Source: Anastrepha obliqua (Eukaryota; Arthropoda; Insecta; Diptera; Tephritidae). From it: a stretch of 64,000 nt of DNA. Made by a program: the position numbers and the translations under genes. The stretch spans positions 126,975,784-127,039,783 of the forward strand of contig NC_072893.1 in assembly GCF_027943255.1 (NCBI RefSeq), written 5' to 3'. Shown here piece after piece: positions 61,464-64,000 of this stretch. The notes under the pieces were generated by a model. It was not told the origin of the DNA and made no database searches. It saw only the letters and a program-made list of their open reading frames with translations. Each line of letters opens with the position of its first letter. Positions within the stretch are counted from its first letter, which is position 1.

Positions 61464-61862
61464 TTAACATTAACATAACATAATATACTTTAACATAACA
61501 TAACATAACATAACATAACACAACACAACACAACATAACATAACATAACATAACATAACATAACATAACATAACATAACATAACATAACATAACATAACA
61601 TAACATAACATAACATAACATAACATAACATAACATAACATAACATAACATAACATAACATAACATAACATAACATAACATAACATAACATAACATAACA
61701 TAACATAACATAACATAACATAACATAACATAACATAACATAACATAACATAACATAACATAACATAACATAACATAACATAACATAACATAACTTAACA
61801 TAACATAACATAACATAACATAACATAACATAACATACCATAACATAACATTACATTACATT
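61464..61862. repeat. (TAACA)n pentanucleotide microsatellite
   Basis: About 70 near-perfect TAACA units with a few variant units near both ends (CAACA, TAACT, TACCA, TTACA). The three long minus frames repeating M-L-C-Y-V are its translation and not proteins. Confidence 0.98.
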
Positions 61863-61867
61863 ACATA

Positions 61868-62764
61868 AAATAACAAATTACCCCGTATTAAAGCACTTAT
61901 CAACAGCTTTCATTTGATACCCATATTGTACATACACAACCAAAGGTTACCCGGGTCCACGTTTTGACCTATATCTCGAGACCCCAGTCACGGAGCGGCA
62001 TGAAAAATACTCTGTACTAAAGCATTCACCAACAGCTTTCATTTGATACCCATATTGTACATACACGTCCGAAGGTTAACCGGGTCCACGTTTTCACCTA
62101 TATCTTGAGACCCTATCTACCAATAGGTATTCAAACTATACGGAAATCATCTTCAATACCTACTTAACAATGTGTGTAAGTTTGGTTTAATTCGGTTCAA
62201 AGACACGGCGGGTCCACGTCTTGGCATATATTTCGAGACCCTAGTCATCAATAGGTATGAAAACTACCCCGTATTAAAGCACTTATCAACAGCTTTCATT
62301 TGATACCCATATTGTACATACACAACCAAAGGTTACCCGGGTCCACGTTTTGACCTATATCTCGAGACCCCAGTCACGGGGCGGCTTGAAAAATACTCTG
62401 TACTAAAGCATTCACCAACAGCTTCAATTTGATATCCATATTGTACAAACACATTCTAGGGTTCACGTTTTGGTCTCTATCTCGAGACGCTAGTCACAGA
62501 GCAGCATGAAAAATACTCTGAACTAAAGCATTCACCAACAGCTTCCATTTGATACCCATATTGTACATACACATCCGAAGGTTACCCGGGTCCACGTTTT
62601 GACCTATATCTCGAGCCCTATTTCCAAAATAAAATATAATCCATGTTACTCGTGGATGATGTAGCTTTCGAATGGTGAAAGAATTTTTAAAATCGGTCCA
62701 GTAGTTTTGAGCCTATTCATTACAAACAAACAAAGTTTTCCTCTTTATAATATTAGTATAGACA
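61868..62764. repeat. ~129-bp tandem repeat with conserved 3' tail
   Basis: The word CAACAGCTTT(C) or close relative starts at 61901, 62030, 62287, 62416 and 62536, giving units of 129, then 257 (two units, the middle one highly diverged), 129 and 120 bp. Shared words include TTTGATACCCATATTGTACA, GGGTCCACGTTTTGACCTAT and ATCTCGAGACCC. Bases from 61868 and from 62268 are nearly identical for about 150 bp, a higher-order repeat of about 386 bp. The tail from about 62620 ends AATCGGTCCAGTAGTTTTGA and CTCTTTATAATATTAGTATA, a style of ending I associate with insect non-LTR or other dispersed repeats. Confidence 0.85.
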
Positions 62765-63100
62765 ACATATCTTATAAGGTATATGGTAAATATTAATATA
62801 CCATACATTTTTTCCTTCATATATAATAAAAAAATTAATAATTATAACATTAAAACAACAGGTATTATTAACAAACTTGGTTTTATTTTAAATTCTTCAA
62901 GTGAATCAAATTAATAATAATCAATAAGAAGGCATATGCAAATACAAATACGTGAATTTATATATGTACATTTGCGCATATACATACATACATATATACG
63001 CTCACTTAAGTAGGAGAGAGCAAGATATCGAACGTTGCCGTTCGTTTGCTTTGTTTGCTTTGTCGTTCCTTCCGCCCTTTCGCTTGCAGTTCATTCAATG
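62765..63100. other. AT-rich stretch
   Basis: TA-rich microsatellite-like sequence around 62955-63000 and a GC-richer piece at 63015-63090 before the minisatellite. No gene. Confidence 0.6.
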
Positions 63101-63102
63101 CA

Positions 63103-63360
63103 ATGAGCAAGGTAACGGCAATGAGCAAGGTAACACTAATATGAGCAAGGTAACACTAATGAGCAAGGTAACACTAATATGAGCAAGGTAACGGCAATGA
63201 GCAAGGTAACACTAATATGTGCAAGGTAACTACATATGAACAGTAATGAGCAAGGTAACACTAATATGAGCAAGGTAACGGCAATGAGCAAGGTAACTAC
63301 ATATTAACAGTAATGAGCAAGGTAACTACATATGAACAGTAATGAGCAAGGTAACGACAT
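63103..63360. repeat. 12-bp minisatellite GAGCAAGGTAAC with variable linkers
   Basis: Twelve copies of GAGCAAGGTAAC, one with a G-to-T change (about 63217), are separated by one of three linkers: GGCAAT, ACTAAT(AT) or TACATATGAACAGTAAT. Linker order is mixed. The frame at 62952-63182 reads through it by chance. Confidence 0.95.
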
Positions 63361-63414
63361 ATTTTTTCGTGCGTGCAGCCTGTTAAATCGAATTATAAGA
63401 CGTTATCACGTCAA

Positions 63415-64000
63415 AAAAGATGATTGAAAACATTTGAAGAAAACTTTAATGTTTTAGGTTCTTATAATTTGATTGGAAAATTTCAGGAAAATATAAAATT
63501 ACACGGTGTGACAAAAAAAAAAAAATTAAATATACTTTTATGGAGACCTAGCACGATTTGTGGCTATAGAAAAACTAAAAAGAATGGTATAGGAGAAATT
63601 TCCAATACACCCCCAAAATCTCATTTTATGGCCATAAAACCGTTTTTCAGTAGGTTGATGTGAACAATCCCTTCTAACTTCGCCAATTTCCATCCGATTT
63701 CGAATTTGTTTTTTTAGTTCGAAAGAACAAAAACAAGCCTTTTTGACAGTGTGTTGACATTTTTTCTGAAATGACAACTGATGAGACTGTAGACGGAAGT
63801 ATTCGGAATTTTTTTATTTTTTCTCTATTTTTTCAACTTTGACATCATTTTTGCGATACTATCCGATATTGAGGATGTTTTTTAGTAGACTACTGTTATA
63901 GTGAATTTAATTCTGCGTCGAATGAGCTATATTTGACTGTAATTGAATTAAAATTCATAGAGTTGTGCGAGTTGTGCGAGTTTTAAGATTTTATTTTTTT
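63415..64000. other. Gene-free end of window
   Basis: AT-rich. Overlapping frames on both strands (63424-63777) have no motif. No repeat recognised. Confidence 0.55.

Larger units (their letters stand above)
61356..63414. mobile_element. Candidate composite non-autonomous element
   Basis: Bases 61356-61375 and 63395-63414 form a 20-bp inverted repeat with 17 matches, centred on ACGTGATAACGTC. Between them lie, in order, a (TAACA)n tract, a ~129-bp tandem repeat with a conserved tail, an AT-rich stretch and a 12-bp minisatellite. No protein gene is present. No target-site duplication was recognised, and the exact ends are unknown, so the single-element interpretation is an inference. Confidence 0.45.

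Noticed and set aside
61342..61846. Long minus frames repeating M-L-C-Y-V
   Set aside because: They are translations of the (TAACA)n microsatellite in three phases.

Overview
The window looks like intergenic or intronic DNA of a higher fly. It is about two-thirds A+T by eye, rich in homopolymers and microsatellites, and full of decayed eukaryotic transposable elements. Nothing bacterial or viral is seen: no operons, ribosomal RNA, tRNA genes or CRISPR arrays. The repeat families (mariner and Tc1-like elements, R1- and I/Jockey-like non-LTR fragments, and an abundant tRNA-headed SINE with a conserved body) fit a brachyceran fly. A true fruit fly (Tephritidae) is my best guess, but this is inference from recalled repeat types and was not searched.

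I found no intact protein-coding gene that I can defend. Almost all long reading frames are chance frames in low-complexity DNA or shadows of repeats. Sequences with real protein ancestry are all broken transposase or retrotransposon genes: a near-complete mariner with matching inverted repeats and TA flanks (74-1342, minus); an R1-like ORF2 tail (4498-4961, plus); RNase H and zinc-knuckle tails of non-LTR elements, all minus (11080-11870, 45655-46165, 48316-49380, 49480-49860); a reverse-transcriptase fragment (25434-25745, minus) and a weaker one (59355-59480, plus); a mariner 3' half (22708-23308, plus); a doubly deleted Tc1/mariner-superfamily element (37306-38260, plus); and a mariner N-terminal piece (58256-58575, plus).

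The second layer is repeats. A tRNA-derived SINE family has seven or eight clear copies plus one doubtful one (1648, 27116, 43346, 45316, 52624, 55118, 55739, 60681; doubtful 38283). A foldback MITE with about 130-bp arms lies at 53948-54404. A 51.39-52.62 kb tract is a degenerate satellite packed with CTTAAG palindromes, and its sequence continues more thinly to about 55.68 kb between SINE and MITE insertions. Smaller degenerate arrays lie at 7.1-7.65, 8.35-8.62, 14.9-15.35 and 21.3-21.8 kb. The right end (61.36-63.41 kb) holds a (TAACA)n tract, a ~129-bp tandem repeat and a 12-bp minisatellite, bracketed by a 20-bp inverted repeat, which suggests one composite non-autonomous element.

The only hints of host transcription are two TATA/initiator arrangements on the plus strand (57339 and 42641). 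The second is followed by a good-context ATG and a possible splice donor after five codons, which could be a tiny first exon. Both are unproven. The remaining stretches are AT-rich DNA with no supportable gene; they are listed so that the reader knows they were inspected.
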